Shown: positions 9,360-19,062, counted from the stretch's first letter. The stretch: 64,000 bases of DNA from Litoribrevibacter euphylliae (GCF_042646085.1 NZ_JBHRSZ010000004.1:1-64000); one strand, 5' to 3'. Notes: generated by a model from the letters alone, not told the origin. Translations and numbers: made by a program.

Positions 9360-9776
9360 CTATTCGATTGGATCAGACTTTATGGTGACTTTTTGCTCAG
9401 AAATGTCGTTATAGAAGCAGCTGCGACGATTGGTATGGCATGCCGGGCCTTTTTGATCTACTTGCAACAAAAGTGCATCGGCATCGCAATCTGCAGCCAT
9501 AGAAATTAACGTTTGCTGGTGACCTGAACTTTCACCTTTTCGCCAGTAGGTTTGGCGAGAACGAGACCAGTAACACACTTGTTTGGTCTGTAGTGTTTCT
9601 TGGATGGAGAGCTTGTTCATCCAAGCCATCATTAACACTTCTCCGGTATCATGCTGCTGAGCAATCGCAGGGATAAGTCCGTCTTCGTTATATTTCAAAC
9701 TGTCTAAGGCTTCTTCCAGGTCAAAAGTGCTACCGGATGATTGTTTCTCAATGGCTTTCCAGTCAAGTTTGCTCAT
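9360..9776 (-). CDS. hisI: Phosphoribosyl-AMP cyclohydrolase
   Basis: About 138 residues, stand-alone HisI without a fused HisE domain. It opens the purine ring of phosphoribosyl-AMP in the third step of histidine synthesis. Seen: the metal-binding AADCDADA stretch and the zinc cysteines in GPACHTNRRSCFY, together with the family's WSRSRQTYWRKGESSGH block. The ATG at 9776 is preferred; a TTG at 9788 would add four residues. No other his gene is nearby. The upstream neighbour folE2 also belongs to a metal-dependent family, which raises the question of a zinc-linked pairing (see findings). Confidence 0.93.
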   Translation of the reverse strand: MSKLDWKAIEKQSSGSTFDLEEALDSLKYNEDGLIPAIAQQHDTGEVLMMAWMNKLSIQETLQTKQVCYWSRSRQTYWRKGESSGHQQTLISMAADCDADALLLQVDQKGPACHTNRRSCFYNDISEQKVTIKSDPIE

Positions 9777-9835
9777 GAGTGTGTCCAATGATTTGTAGTG
9801 GTTATTTATCGTAATGATTATTTGGAGAGAGGAGA

Positions 9836-9859
9836 ACTGGCTTGATGATTCAAGCCAGT
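9836..9859 (-). terminator. Hairpin between folE2 and hisI
   Basis: Perfect 10-bp stem ACTGGCTTGA with a 4-base loop (9846-9849). It follows the folE2 stop on the minus strand and lacks a clear T-tract, so it may be a weak terminator or a processing site. Confidence 0.5.
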
Positions 9860-9899
9860 GAATTATCTAGGTCGAGAGAGCGGTTGAACTCTCTAGTGA

Positions 9900-10853
9900 C
9901 TAACGATGCAGATGGGGTTGGAAACCGCCTTCAACACCTTTAGTGGTGATGCTTACTGCATCGTGAGCATGAAGGCTCTCTAAATGTTCTACACGCAGCC
10001 AAAAATCCAGGTATGAATTTTGTTGGTTCAATGCATTCTTAACGCGACGAGCAGCGTCTTCAACGAACATTAAGTTGTGGCCATTCAGACGCGCAAATTC
10101 TTGTTCATCTTCACGTTTAACCGCGGTTTGAACCGGCGTTTTCAGAGCGTCTTCAATCACGTTAATCAATTCTGAAATTGGGAATAACTCAACAGATTCA
10201 TCAAGACGAACAACGACGTGTGCTGTACTTCTTTGGCTATGAGGTGTTGCGTAGGTTCCTTTTTCTGAGCGTAACCAGCTTTCCACTTCGTTAACAGAAA
10301 TGTCAGCACGACCTTCAAAGTCTTTACTAAATTGTTCTTGAATCAACTGTCTGGCCAATGCTGCTGAGCATGGGCAGGTCGAGGAATATGGCACTTTAAC
10401 TGAAAGCTCAATAACAACTTTGCCGTCCTCAAGAAAACCGTTAACGCTGACTGGATAATCTTTCCAACCTGCAAATTGACTTTTCAATGCGGGTTTCTTA
10501 ATCAGGTAATCAAAATCAATATTAAGATTTGCACAGTCACTGATGTCATGATGGCTGTCTAGAAGGTGAGATAAAAACTCTCTCAAGCCCGCAACGGTAA
10601 CCACTTCTTTTTCTGCATATTGCATCAGAAGAAGGTAAAGACGAGACATGTGAATGCCTTTTACCTGAGGATTATTCAGGTTGACGTAAGTCTGCACTTT
10701 GGCATCAATGCGTTGTTCTGGTTCGTTCACATCTTTGATGACGAGTGGTAGAGCGATCCCGCTCATGCCTACCCAGTCCAGCGTAGTGCTATGGCTTGAA
10801 CGACTTGTAAGTGCCACATCAGGAAGGGCTTTTTCGGAAGCAGGGTTGGTCAC
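9900..10853 (-). CDS. folE2: GTP cyclohydrolase IB (FolE2 type)
   Basis: 317 residues. Converts GTP to dihydroneopterin triphosphate, the first step of folate (and queuosine precursor) synthesis. The FolE2 family signature is present: LPDVAL near the start, the STCPCSAALA stretch with the active-site Cys, TPHSQRS, and the C-terminal KREDEQEFARLNGHNLMFVE block. FolE2 enzymes can use metals other than zinc and in several bacteria are induced by zinc shortage. I found no convincing Zur box upstream. Start is GTG at 10853. A CCTTAA-AAATA-TTAAGG palindrome lies upstream at 10894-10910, role unknown. Confidence 0.95.
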   Translation of the reverse strand: MTNPASEKALPDVALTSRSSHSTTLDWVGMSGIALPLVIKDVNEPEQRIDAKVQTYVNLNNPQVKGIHMSRLYLLLMQYAEKEVVTVAGLREFLSHLLDSHHDISDCANLNIDFDYLIKKPALKSQFAGWKDYPVSVNGFLEDGKVVIELSVKVPYSSTCPCSAALARQLIQEQFSKDFEGRADISVNEVESWLRSEKGTYATPHSQRSTAHVVVRLDESVELFPISELINVIEDALKTPVQTAVKREDEQEFARLNGHNLMFVEDAARRVKNALNQQNSYLDFWLRVEHLESLHAHDAVSITTKGVEGGFQPHLHR

Positions 10854-11035
10854 TGACTTAGGTATCCTATGTTAGTGTGATAGGGCTTTAAAACCTTAAA
10901 AATATTAAGGATAGTTGATCAAACCCAGAGTAGAAATAATCGCGGTATGCTATACGAAAGTGCCAGGATCAGCAAGAAGCGACCCTGGCGAATCTGATAG
11001 TAATTATTGATAAGTTACATTAAAAAGGCTAATGG

Positions 11036-11068
11036 AACCTTAAGTGTCTTAGTTAGACACTTAAGGTT
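11036..11068 (-). terminator. Strong hairpin overlapping the stop of the GGDEF-EAL gene
   Basis: Perfect 14-bp stem (arms 11036-11049 and 11055-11068, loop 11050-11054) that contains the stop codon of the minus-strand gene ending at 11061. The T-tract is not directly next to the stem, so it may stabilise the 3' end as much as terminate. Confidence 0.6.
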
Positions 11069-13295
11069 GCTTTTTCAGGAGAAGCTCTTTCAGATCGTTG
11101 GCGTGCATTGGTTTTGCATAGAAGAAGCCTTGCACCTCATCGCATCCAAGTTCTACTAATACGTCCGTTTGCTCTTGATCTTCAACCCCTTCGGCAATCA
11201 CCTGAAGATTGAGTTCGTGGCCCATTTTGATGATCAAGGACACGATGGTTTTGTCACCTTGATTGCTCTCGACACGTCGAATAAATGAGCGATCAATCTT
11301 AACTCGATCCACGGGTAAGCGTTGAAGGTAGCTTAATGAGGAGTAGCCGGTACCAAAGTCATCAATAGCGACAGTGATACCGTCCAGTCTTAACATAGAC
11401 AGTTGATCGATGAACACCATAGCATCTTCTGTCAGCATAGATTCAGTGATTTCCAGTTCCAGGTATTTAGGATTAATGCCCGTGCTTTGAATAGTTTCAT
11501 GGACGTAGTCGATGAAGTTGGGATCTTTAAACTGACGCATTGAAATGTTCACCGCAACGCGCAGTGGCGGCAGACCTTCCTGAGTCCACTTAACTTGTTG
11601 CTCACACGCGGTTTTCAATACCCATTCACCGATATGAACAATCTGGCCTGAATCTTCTGCGGCAGGAATGAAATCCATCGGAGAAATAATAGTGCCGTCT
11701 GGCTTGAACCAACGAACCAGAGCCTCAACACCAATGTATTGATTTGTCTTCAGGCAATACTGTGGTTGATAGAAGAGCACCATTTCGTCATTTTCGAGAG
11801 CGCCTTTCAATTCTTTGATGACATTAAGGCGGCGTTTCAGTTGCTCATCCATTGCCGGATCAAAGAATTGGTGTTTGCCCTTGGTGTTACTTTTAGCGTA
11901 CTTCAGGGCAATGCCAGCGTTCTTGAATAATTCGTTCGCATCGCACTCGCAAGTGTCTGAAGCTGCAACACCGGCAGATACAGAGACAGGAAGTTCGTTA
12001 TCACCAATTTGAAGCGTTGTTTCCAGCGCTTTGTAGAGTTGCTGTGGTATAAGCTCGCGATCTTCATCTGTCGCGACAGCGATGTACACGCCAAAGGTGT
12101 CGCCACTTACACGACCAATAACTGCATTAGGGTAGGTGCTGGTTAGGCGCTCTGCGACCATCTTGATCACAGAGTTGCCGGTATCATGACCGAGCCCATC
12201 ATTCACCGCTTGGAAGTTATCTATGTCGATAAGCAGCAATAAGTGCGTTTGGTTATTATTAGCAAGCAGGCTTTGGATTTTATCCAGAAAACCATTGCGA
12301 TTCTTTAAACGGGTCAGATTATCCTGAAAGGCGATTTCGTTAATGTGTTCAAAGAGATAGGTATTCTCAAGTGAAGTAGCTATTTGAACGCCAAAAACAG
12401 CAAGCAGCTTCTTGTTAACAAACTCCAGTTCGTTATCTGGTTGACCTGCGATCACGATTTTGTGACCAGAAGGTGATTTTGCAAAGAGGCAAATGATATC
12501 ACCATCAAACAGGCTGGTTTCCGACGAAAAGGCGTTGGCTATAGCGATATTAAAGTCATCACCTAATTCTGATATTGGCGTATTTGCTTCGATGTTTATA
12601 TCTGAACCTGAAGCCAGTACCAGTGCTGTATTCTTGGTGCTCATGTTGTGACTGCCACACACCAGAACTTTACTTGGAGAGCATTTAGCCAAGTTACCAA
12701 ATGGCTCCATCACATCACGGGATAGACCTGAGATACTGCGTTCTTGAAAGAGCTCTCTTGAAGACTTAACAATGTATTCCAAGCCTGCTTGACCGGTTTC
12801 CATTGCTTTGATTTGTTCGTAGGAGCGTAGAGCAGAGGTAAGTGCGGTAATTAACTTAGTACGTGTTAATTCACTTTTCGCTTTGTAATCATTGATGTCA
12901 TATTTACTTATAACTTCTAACTCGGGAGCGTAACCAGGCTGGCCTGTACGTAGAATAATACGAACCGAGTTATTCTTAATTTCATCTCGAATGTAGCCTA
13001 CAAGTTCTAAACCGGCGTTTTCAGTTTCCATGACAACGTCAAGGAGGATGCAAGCGATATCCTCTTCTTGTTGAAGAATTTCTCTTGCTTCTTGTCCTGA
13101 AAATGCAGATAGAATTTCCAGAGGTTTACCCTCAAAGACAAAGCCTTGCAAAGCAAAAGTGGTCGCCTTATGCATTTGCTGTTCGTCATCGACAACGAGC
13201 ATTTTCCAGGGTACCGACGAAGTTTCTGATGGAACTTCATGGTGGTCATCCTCAAATACAATTAGCTCGTCCTGCGGTGATAGCTGCTGTGTCAT
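11061..13295 (-). CDS. REC-DUF3369-GGDEF-EAL response regulator, probable c-di-GMP phosphodiesterase
   Basis: 744 residues. Receiver domain (about 30-150, with VVDDE and the phosphorylatable Asp in ILLDVV), DUF3369 sensor-like domain (about 165-310), a GGDEF domain whose signature is degraded to SGDTF, and an EAL domain (about 490-735) with the catalytic set intact: EALVRW, NISMRQF, ELEITES, DDFGTGYSS, VKIDRSF, AEGVE, QGFFYAKP. It should hydrolyse c-di-GMP to pGpG while the GGDEF part is likely regulatory. It is encoded nine bases after its probable cognate kinase gene (13305-15188). A link to the nearby adhesin system through c-di-GMP is plausible but not shown by the sequence. Confidence 0.93.
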   Translation of the reverse strand: MTQQLSPQDELIVFEDDHHEVPSETSSVPWKMLVVDDEQQMHKATTFALQGFVFEGKPLEILSAFSGQEAREILQQEEDIACILLDVVMETENAGLELVGYIRDEIKNNSVRIILRTGQPGYAPELEVISKYDINDYKAKSELTRTKLITALTSALRSYEQIKAMETGQAGLEYIVKSSRELFQERSISGLSRDVMEPFGNLAKCSPSKVLVCGSHNMSTKNTALVLASGSDINIEANTPISELGDDFNIAIANAFSSETSLFDGDIICLFAKSPSGHKIVIAGQPDNELEFVNKKLLAVFGVQIATSLENTYLFEHINEIAFQDNLTRLKNRNGFLDKIQSLLANNNQTHLLLLIDIDNFQAVNDGLGHDTGNSVIKMVAERLTSTYPNAVIGRVSGDTFGVYIAVATDEDRELIPQQLYKALETTLQIGDNELPVSVSAGVAASDTCECDANELFKNAGIALKYAKSNTKGKHQFFDPAMDEQLKRRLNVIKELKGALENDEMVLFYQPQYCLKTNQYIGVEALVRWFKPDGTIISPMDFIPAAEDSGQIVHIGEWVLKTACEQQVKWTQEGLPPLRVAVNISMRQFKDPNFIDYVHETIQSTGINPKYLELEITESMLTEDAMVFIDQLSMLRLDGITVAIDDFGTGYSSLSYLQRLPVDRVKIDRSFIRRVESNQGDKTIVSLIIKMGHELNLQVIAEGVEDQEQTDVLVELGCDEVQGFFYAKPMHANDLKELLLKKQP

Positions 13296-13304
13296 ATAAT
13301 TATT

Positions 13305-15188
13305 TTATCCTTGAGCCTCATCCGATATTGGTGCAACTTTTGGAATCGTCACAATAAATCTTGTTCCTTTATCTTCGTCACTTTCAAGTGATAAGGTACC
13401 GCCCAATATTTTTACAGTAATATTGTGAACCAAGTTTAAACCTAATCCGGTACCACCTTCACCCATTTTGGTTGTGAAGAAGGGATCAAATACCTTTTTC
13501 TGAAGGTCCTTAGGAATCCCTTTTCCGTTGTCTTCAAAGATAATTTGAACCTGGCCATCGGGTAACAGTTTTGCATTAATTAGCATAGTTCCCGCTTGAT
13601 CATCGGTAAAGGCATGATTTACCGCATTTGTGAAAAAGTTCGTAACTACTTGGCCTAAGGGGCCGGGGTAGCTGTCTAAGGAAATGCCTGGTGCAATATC
13701 AATGCTGATTGAGTGTCGTGTATGTTTTAATCGAGGCACTAAGGTCGAGATAACTTCTTCTAATACTGTCTTGAGGTTAAACGTCCGTCTTTGAGAACTG
13801 GTTTGGTCGGCTGCTACCTGCTTGAAGTTCTGAACCAAATGAACGGCACTGGTTAAGCTGGAGTTGAGCAAAGATGATGCTTCTTCAACGCCGTCAATAA
13901 AGGTTACCAAAGAGGACTTCTTAAGTTGTCCGTTGTCGAATTCATCTCGAAAATTTTTAGCGCGATCAAGTAGAGCACTGGATACGGTAACGCTACTGCC
14001 AATTGGGGTGTTGATTTCATGTGCAACCCCAGCCACGAGTCGTCCTAGCGAGGCCAGCTTTTCTGTTTGAACTAAGGTGTCTTGAGCCAGTTCCAAGTCT
14101 GCTAATGCCTTTTCAGCTCTGTCTCGGGCTTCTTGAATCTTGGCTTCACTGCGTTTGCGCTCACTGATGTCTTGCAGCACGATTACGTGGCCTTGCGCAT
14201 TACCCTGGGAGTCGAACAAAGGCGCTGATGAATACATCAGCGTCATGCCAATGGTGCTGGTGTTTTGACCTAAGTGTGAGGCGACCGTGAGCTCGCCTTT
14301 GATCTGGGTATCTTGAAGGGTTGAATCAAGGGGCAGGTCTTTAATGATGTCCGATAGCGGTTGATTGATAACCTGAAGTTTTTCTATATGTACCAGTTCA
14401 TTGAACGATGGATTACAGTCCACAATATCTCGGGCTTTATTCAGATAAACAATCGGACTCGGAATGCCGTTAAGTAATGTTCGTTGGAAGCTTAACTGGT
14501 CTTGAAGGTTCTTCTCAAACTTCTCCTGAAGGCGTTGAATGGAGTTGTAGGCTTGAATGAAGTGGCCCAGCTCATCTTCGGTTTGCCAATCAAAGTATTC
14601 GCGCTGTCCGGTACGCTCAAAGGTTTCAATGGAGTCCATCACTTTACGAATTGGCTTAATGATAGTGACTCCAAAACCAAAGAACACCATCACGGTCAAT
14701 GTGCCGGATAGGAGAGATAGTAGAAGCAATTGAGTTAGGATATTTTCGTTCAGATCTTTTTGATCAGGTGAAAGATCAAAATGAATTTCCAGTTTTCCCA
14801 GTGTATCTGTTTCCAGATCCGCTTCATGAATGATTGAACGCTTACTGACGTAAACATTCTCTGAACTTGGAGGGCATTCTTTATTGAAGTCGAATTCATT
14901 GGGACCTAGAACAGATTCGAGACGAATACAGATGACACGCTCTTCTCGACTGATGGTTTCGAGAATGGCTTTTACACTGCTGGATTCCAAATACCAAAGA
15001 GGTCGTTCAAGCAATTGTGTGGAACGTGTGATAAAGCGATCAGCTTCGCTTTTAAGAACTCGCTTGGATTCAGATACTGTGGTGAGTGCAAACACCAATA
15101 CAAACAGGCTGGTGATGAGCAACATTGGAGGTATGGTAATTAGCAGGAATTTTCCCCGTAATGACCGTTTGCTAAACCAATGCTGCAT
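13305..15188 (-). CDS. PAS-containing membrane sensor histidine kinase
   Basis: 627 residues. Two membrane helices (about 13-36 and 165-190) bracket a periplasmic sensing region, followed by HAMP, a coiled coil, a PAS domain (about 245-345), a second coiled coil, a dimerisation domain with the H-box VAGVAHEINTPIGSS, and an HATPase_c domain with N-box FFTNAVNH, DNGKGIP, FDPFFTTK and GTGLGLN. It is complete and should phosphorylate the REC domain of the downstream GGDEF-EAL protein, which starts nine bases after its stop. The periplasmic ligand is unknown. The M61 peptidase gene lies 67 bases upstream on the same strand and may be co-transcribed. Confidence 0.92.
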   Translation of the reverse strand: MQHWFSKRSLRGKFLLITIPPMLLITSLFVLVFALTTVSESKRVLKSEADRFITRSTQLLERPLWYLESSSVKAILETISREERVICIRLESVLGPNEFDFNKECPPSSENVYVSKRSIIHEADLETDTLGKLEIHFDLSPDQKDLNENILTQLLLLSLLSGTLTVMVFFGFGVTIIKPIRKVMDSIETFERTGQREYFDWQTEDELGHFIQAYNSIQRLQEKFEKNLQDQLSFQRTLLNGIPSPIVYLNKARDIVDCNPSFNELVHIEKLQVINQPLSDIIKDLPLDSTLQDTQIKGELTVASHLGQNTSTIGMTLMYSSAPLFDSQGNAQGHVIVLQDISERKRSEAKIQEARDRAEKALADLELAQDTLVQTEKLASLGRLVAGVAHEINTPIGSSVTVSSALLDRAKNFRDEFDNGQLKKSSLVTFIDGVEEASSLLNSSLTSAVHLVQNFKQVAADQTSSQRRTFNLKTVLEEVISTLVPRLKHTRHSISIDIAPGISLDSYPGPLGQVVTNFFTNAVNHAFTDDQAGTMLINAKLLPDGQVQIIFEDNGKGIPKDLQKKVFDPFFTTKMGEGGTGLGLNLVHNITVKILGGTLSLESDEDKGTRFIVTIPKVAPISDEAQG

Positions 15189-15255
15189 AAATCTTCGAGT
15201 CCTTAATTACTATCTTGTCAGTTAAGATTGAGGTTCTTTCTCAGTCTAGTTTATA

Positions 15256-17079
15256 TCAGTGTTTAATCCACTTCTCAGCTTCATTCTCATTTATTATCGA
15301 TAAATATACGGAAGGTAAAGAAGTTTTTGAGATTTTAATGTCACAGCTCATCAGTTGATCTTGCCTAAAGAAGTGACAAGGGACGTCACTGTTTTCATCG
15401 AACTTACTAAGCAGTTTATCGAGGTCTTCTTTACCGACTTTCAACTGATCGATAGCGATGATGACATCGCCTGCTGACAATCCAGCCGCTTGTGCAGGCA
15501 TATTATCAAGCACCTGAACGATTTCTGCGCCCATTGGGTGTGCTTTACTTCGCAGACCAAAACTGAAGGTGCTCTCCTTGGTAGGCTTTTTTCCGCCCAG
15601 ATCGGTCAGACTGGCACTTTGATATTCTTCATAGGATACGCCAACGGCTTTAAGTAAATCACTAAGCGGTAAATCTTCGGTGGTGTGTAAAGCTAAGTTC
15701 AGATAGTCAGAGACATCAACCGAAGTGACTTCCTGAATTACATCAGGCATTTCGCTTTCGTTAACGCCTCGACCTTCCGATAAGTAGCGTTGCCAAAGGT
15801 GTCTCATCACATCGTCTAAGCGGAATTGATGATCGCTCTTAGTTTGTATGAGTAAATCTAGGCCCAATGCGATTAAAGCGCCTTTCACGTAATAGCTGAC
15901 AATGTGATTTGGCGCGCCTTCATCTTGTTTATAAAAACGTGTCCAGGTGTCAAAGCTGGAATCGGCAACCGTTTGACGAAAACGGCCGTTTTGGCGGATT
16001 ACACGCGTAATATCTTGTCCTAAACATTCAAGGTAACTTTCATTGGAAATAACGCCACTTCGAGCAAGGAACAAGTTATCAAAGTAAGAGGTTACTCCTT
16101 CAAATAGCCACATTAAGTTGGTATGAACTTCTTGGGTCAGGTCGTATGGTAAAAACTTCTGTGGTTTGATGCGCTTTACATTCCAGGTATGGAAGTATTC
16201 ATGACTGCACAGACCTAAGTAAGTTCGATAACCGTCAGTTATTTCTTTGTCATTCTTATGAGGTAAGTCGGAGCGGTTGGCGATCAGACTGGTCGATGCT
16301 CTGTGTTCCAAACCGCCATAGCCTTGATCTACCACTAAGGTCATGAACAGGTAGTAGTCCATCGGCGCTGGTGTACCAAAGAAATTGATTTGATATTCAC
16401 AAATGATTTTCAAATCACGACAGAGGCGATCCATGTCTGCATAGTGTTTTCCAACTAGTACGACATCATGCTGTACTCCGCAAGCCTCAAAGCTGGCCAG
16501 GGTGAAGTCAGAGATTTCTACAGGGTGATCAATCAAATCATCGTAGTTATCCGCATGATAAAGACCAAATTCATAGCGCCCATGATCCACAGGTTTTAGT
16601 GACGTGGCGACTTTCCACTCTGAACTTTCTTTAAAGCTTGGTTTGATGATATTCAGTGAACAAGGTTGTGATTCTTGCCCGAGCACTTCAAGGAATAAAC
16701 TGGTGCCGTTGAAATAGGCGTGTGTTTGATCAAAGTGAGCGCTACGCACGGATAAATCCCATGCATAAACAGGATAACTGATTCGTGTGGGTTGCCCTTG
16801 GGTATGAATAATCCAAGTTGATTTGTCTTTTTTCTCTGCTTTTAGCGGTGCTTGCGTGCTGGTGTTGATGGCATGTAATTCAACAATGTTCTTGGCAAAA
16901 TCACGGATCATGTAACTGCCTGGTATCCATGCAGGCAAACGAATTTCTTGTTGTTGAGCTGGAGCGTCGATGTCTAGGTGAACCAAGTAACGATGGGCAT
17001 AAGGTTCGGCAAGCTCAACGGTATAACGTATGGCATAGGAAGAGGGTGTTTCGTTAGACGATGCAGTTGCATGGGACAT
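15256..17079 (-). CDS. M61-family (glycyl aminopeptidase-like) metallopeptidase with PDZ domain
   Basis: 607 residues. N-terminal beta-rich M61 domain (about 15-190), a zinc peptidase domain with HEYFHTWNVKRIKP and a downstream acidic ligand in LFEGVTSYFDNL, and a C-terminal PDZ domain (about 510-580; PAQAAGLSAGDVIIAIDQ). Family members release N-terminal residues, often Gly or Ala, from peptides. There is no obvious signal peptide, so it is probably cytoplasmic. Substrate unknown. Confidence 0.92.
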   Translation of the reverse strand: MSHATASSNETPSSYAIRYTVELAEPYAHRYLVHLDIDAPAQQQEIRLPAWIPGSYMIRDFAKNIVELHAINTSTQAPLKAEKKDKSTWIIHTQGQPTRISYPVYAWDLSVRSAHFDQTHAYFNGTSLFLEVLGQESQPCSLNIIKPSFKESSEWKVATSLKPVDHGRYEFGLYHADNYDDLIDHPVEISDFTLASFEACGVQHDVVLVGKHYADMDRLCRDLKIICEYQINFFGTPAPMDYYLFMTLVVDQGYGGLEHRASTSLIANRSDLPHKNDKEITDGYRTYLGLCSHEYFHTWNVKRIKPQKFLPYDLTQEVHTNLMWLFEGVTSYFDNLFLARSGVISNESYLECLGQDITRVIRQNGRFRQTVADSSFDTWTRFYKQDEGAPNHIVSYYVKGALIALGLDLLIQTKSDHQFRLDDVMRHLWQRYLSEGRGVNESEMPDVIQEVTSVDVSDYLNLALHTTEDLPLSDLLKAVGVSYEEYQSASLTDLGGKKPTKESTFSFGLRSKAHPMGAEIVQVLDNMPAQAAGLSAGDVIIAIDQLKVGKEDLDKLLSKFDENSDVPCHFFRQDQLMSCDIKISKTSLPSVYLSIINENEAEKWIKH

Positions 17080-17278
17080 GATGATAAGACCGTAACATTT
17101 TTAATAATCAATGAGTTATGAACGTTTTATAAGTTCTGCATGGTTTTTTCAAGCCATTTGCTAAACTTCATCTATAAACTTTAGACATAGATTAAAAAGT
17201 CAGCGTGTAAAGTAGCTTATTTATTCGGTTATTTTCTCGTTGGTTTGAATGAAACGATGGCAGAAGGAATGGGTTGCT

Positions 17279-17545
17279 ATGAGTCTAACAGACCAAATTC
17301 AGAACTATGTAGAAACGCTTGTTGAAGAAAAAATATACGAGAAGCTCGGTGCGGATGCAGATATGGATACCATGATTGATATTGCCTGTGTGGCTCTCAA
17401 TCAGCTTCCGGCTAGATACATTCGTTATGCAGTTGATTTGGTCTTTTATATGCAGCCAGAAGAGCGTCAAAAACTGTTTGATGACGTAGAGGCCAGTGTG
17501 TCAGAAGCGATTGCTTACGTTGAAAACCATAAACGCCAAGCTTGA
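17279..17545 (+). CDS. ComFB-family small protein
   Basis: 89 residues, entirely a ComFB-type domain: N-terminal NYVETLVEEKIYEKLG, central DIACVALNQLPARYIRY. Homologues occur widely; some have been linked to competence and to cyclic-nucleotide binding, but the role here is unknown. The ATG at 17279 has an AAGGA site upstream, and the long upstream extension to 17249 is unlikely. It is a single-gene transcript, divergent from the M61 gene and ending in its own terminator. Confidence 0.85.
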   Translation: MSLTDQIQNYVETLVEEKIYEKLGADADMDTMIDIACVALNQLPARYIRYAVDLVFYMQPEERQKLFDDVEASVSEAIAYVENHKRQA

Positions 17546-17560
17546 TGGTAGGCGTTTTTT
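17531..17560 (+). terminator. Terminator of the comFB-like gene
   Basis: AAACGCC (17531-17537) pairs with GGCGTTT (17551-17557) and is followed by a T run. The gene's stop codon lies in the loop. The last bases overlap the stop of the convergent yfaE gene. Confidence 0.8.
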
Positions 17561-17823
17561 TACAAGGGGCGCTCTAGCTTGATGTCTGTTAGAGCTCTGG
17601 AACAGCAAGTTACGATTTCGTTTTCCTTTAAAAAGGCCAGGGGTGGCTCTTGATATTCCACCCGGCCTTCCAGCAGCTTTACGCGGCAGGCTCCGCAATA
17701 CCCAGAACGGCATTGATATTCAATACGAATATCATGCTCTTCCAGGCTGTCTAGGATAGGTCGTGATTTTGGTGCATAGATAGGCATTAAATCATCAACT
17801 TGAACCTTCACTTCATCAGACAC
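17560..17823 (-). CDS. yfaE: 2Fe-2S ferredoxin of class Ia ribonucleotide reductase (YfaE type)
   Basis: 87 residues with the plant-type 2Fe-2S pattern CRSGYCGACRVKL and a fourth cysteine in VTCCSRAL. In E. coli YfaE supplies electrons to restore the diferric-tyrosyl cofactor of NrdB. Its place, 30 bases after nrdB on the same strand, supports the same job. Start is GTG at 17823. Confidence 0.93.
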   Translation of the reverse strand: MSDEVKVQVDDLMPIYAPKSRPILDSLEEHDIRIEYQCRSGYCGACRVKLLEGRVEYQEPPLAFLKENEIVTCCSRALTDIKLERPL

Positions 17824-17853
17824 GTAAGTCTACTCTTATCTCTGGTATGAAGG

Positions 17854-18984
17854 TTAAAGATCGAAATCATCAAAGTCGTCGGCGGAAATAGCACTGTCCA
17901 CCTGGCCAACTAGGTAAGAACTGATTTCAGACTCTTGAGGTGCTACCTGAACGTTGTCGCTGACTAACCAGGCATTCATCCATGGTAGAGGGTTTGATTT
18001 CACTTCAAATGGTGATGTTAGACCAACCGCTTGCATACGAATAGAAGTGATGTATTCAACGTACTGGCACAAAATGGCTTTGTTTAGGCCGATCATAGAG
18101 CCATCTTTAAACAGGTATTCCGCCCATTCTTTTTCCTGTTCCGCTGCGTCGATGAAGATTTGAGTTGCTTCTTGTTTACACTCTTCTGCGACTTTTGCCA
18201 TTTCAGCATCATCTTGACCGCTAGCCATGATGTTCAACATGTGTTGTGTGCCGGTTAAGTGAAGCGCTTCGTCTCGGGCAATTAATTTAATGACTTTAGC
18301 GTTGCCTTCCATCAGTGCGCGTTCTGCAAACGCAAAGCTACATGCGAAGCTCACATAGAAGCGAATGGCTTCTAGCACGTTGATGGAAACCAGGCACAGA
18401 TAAAGGCGTTTCTTTAACTCGAAACTGGTGATTTCAATCGTTTCACCATTGATTTGATGAGTGCCAATGCCGTGCATGATGTAGTGATTCATGTATTCAA
18501 TGAAGCAGTCATAGTATTTACTGACGCTGTCTGCACGCTTCTGGATTTCTTCGTTTTTAACAATGTCGTCGAATACTTCAGAAGGGTTAGCCTTGATGTT
18601 ACGGATAATGTGAGTGTAACTGCGGCTATGAATTGTTTCACTGAAAGCCCAGGTTTCGATCCAAGTTTCCAGTTCTGGTAACGAACAGACAGGCAGTAGA
18701 GCTACGTTCGGTGAGCGCCCTTGGATACTGTCCAACAGCGTTTGATACTTTAAGTTGCTGAGGAAAATGTGTTGCTCGTGCTCAGCTAAGTCTTGGAAAT
18801 CCTTGCGGTCTTTTGACAGATCAACCTCTTCAGGGCGCCAAAAGAAAGACAGTTGTTTTTCAATTAACTGTTCGAAGATAGGGTATTTTTGTTGGTCGTA
18901 ACGAGCAACGTTAACCGTCTCACCAAAGAACATAGGTTCTTTTAAAGGGTTGTAAGATTTTCTGTTAAAAGTAGTGTACTGCAT
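17854..18984 (-). CDS. nrdB: Ribonucleoside-diphosphate reductase class Ia, beta (R2) subunit
   Basis: 376 residues. Carries the diiron-tyrosyl radical centre that drives ribonucleotide reduction by NrdA. Family features include FWRPEEVDLSKDR near the start, the iron ligands in LSNLKYQTLLDS, AFSETIHSRSYTHI and ARDEALHLTGTQH, and the C-terminal acidic tail that docks on NrdA. It lies 137 bases downstream of nrdA with a hairpin between the two. Confidence 0.97.
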   Translation of the reverse strand: MQYTTFNRKSYNPLKEPMFFGETVNVARYDQQKYPIFEQLIEKQLSFFWRPEEVDLSKDRKDFQDLAEHEQHIFLSNLKYQTLLDSIQGRSPNVALLPVCSLPELETWIETWAFSETIHSRSYTHIIRNIKANPSEVFDDIVKNEEIQKRADSVSKYYDCFIEYMNHYIMHGIGTHQINGETIEITSFELKKRLYLCLVSINVLEAIRFYVSFACSFAFAERALMEGNAKVIKLIARDEALHLTGTQHMLNIMASGQDDAEMAKVAEECKQEATQIFIDAAEQEKEWAEYLFKDGSMIGLNKAILCQYVEYITSIRMQAVGLTSPFEVKSNPLPWMNAWLVSDNVQVAPQESEISSYLVGQVDSAISADDFDDFDL

Positions 18985-19062
18985 CAGCTGTTATCCGGAT
19001 CTACAAGACGTTCGTTATGTTCGTAAAGCGAGTGTTATGTTTAATATAAACAGTGTTCTCAA

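Noticed and set aside
9836..10925. Zur box near hisI or folE2
   Set aside because: No sequence close to the known Zur palindrome was found; the CCTTAA palindrome at 10894-10910 does not fit.
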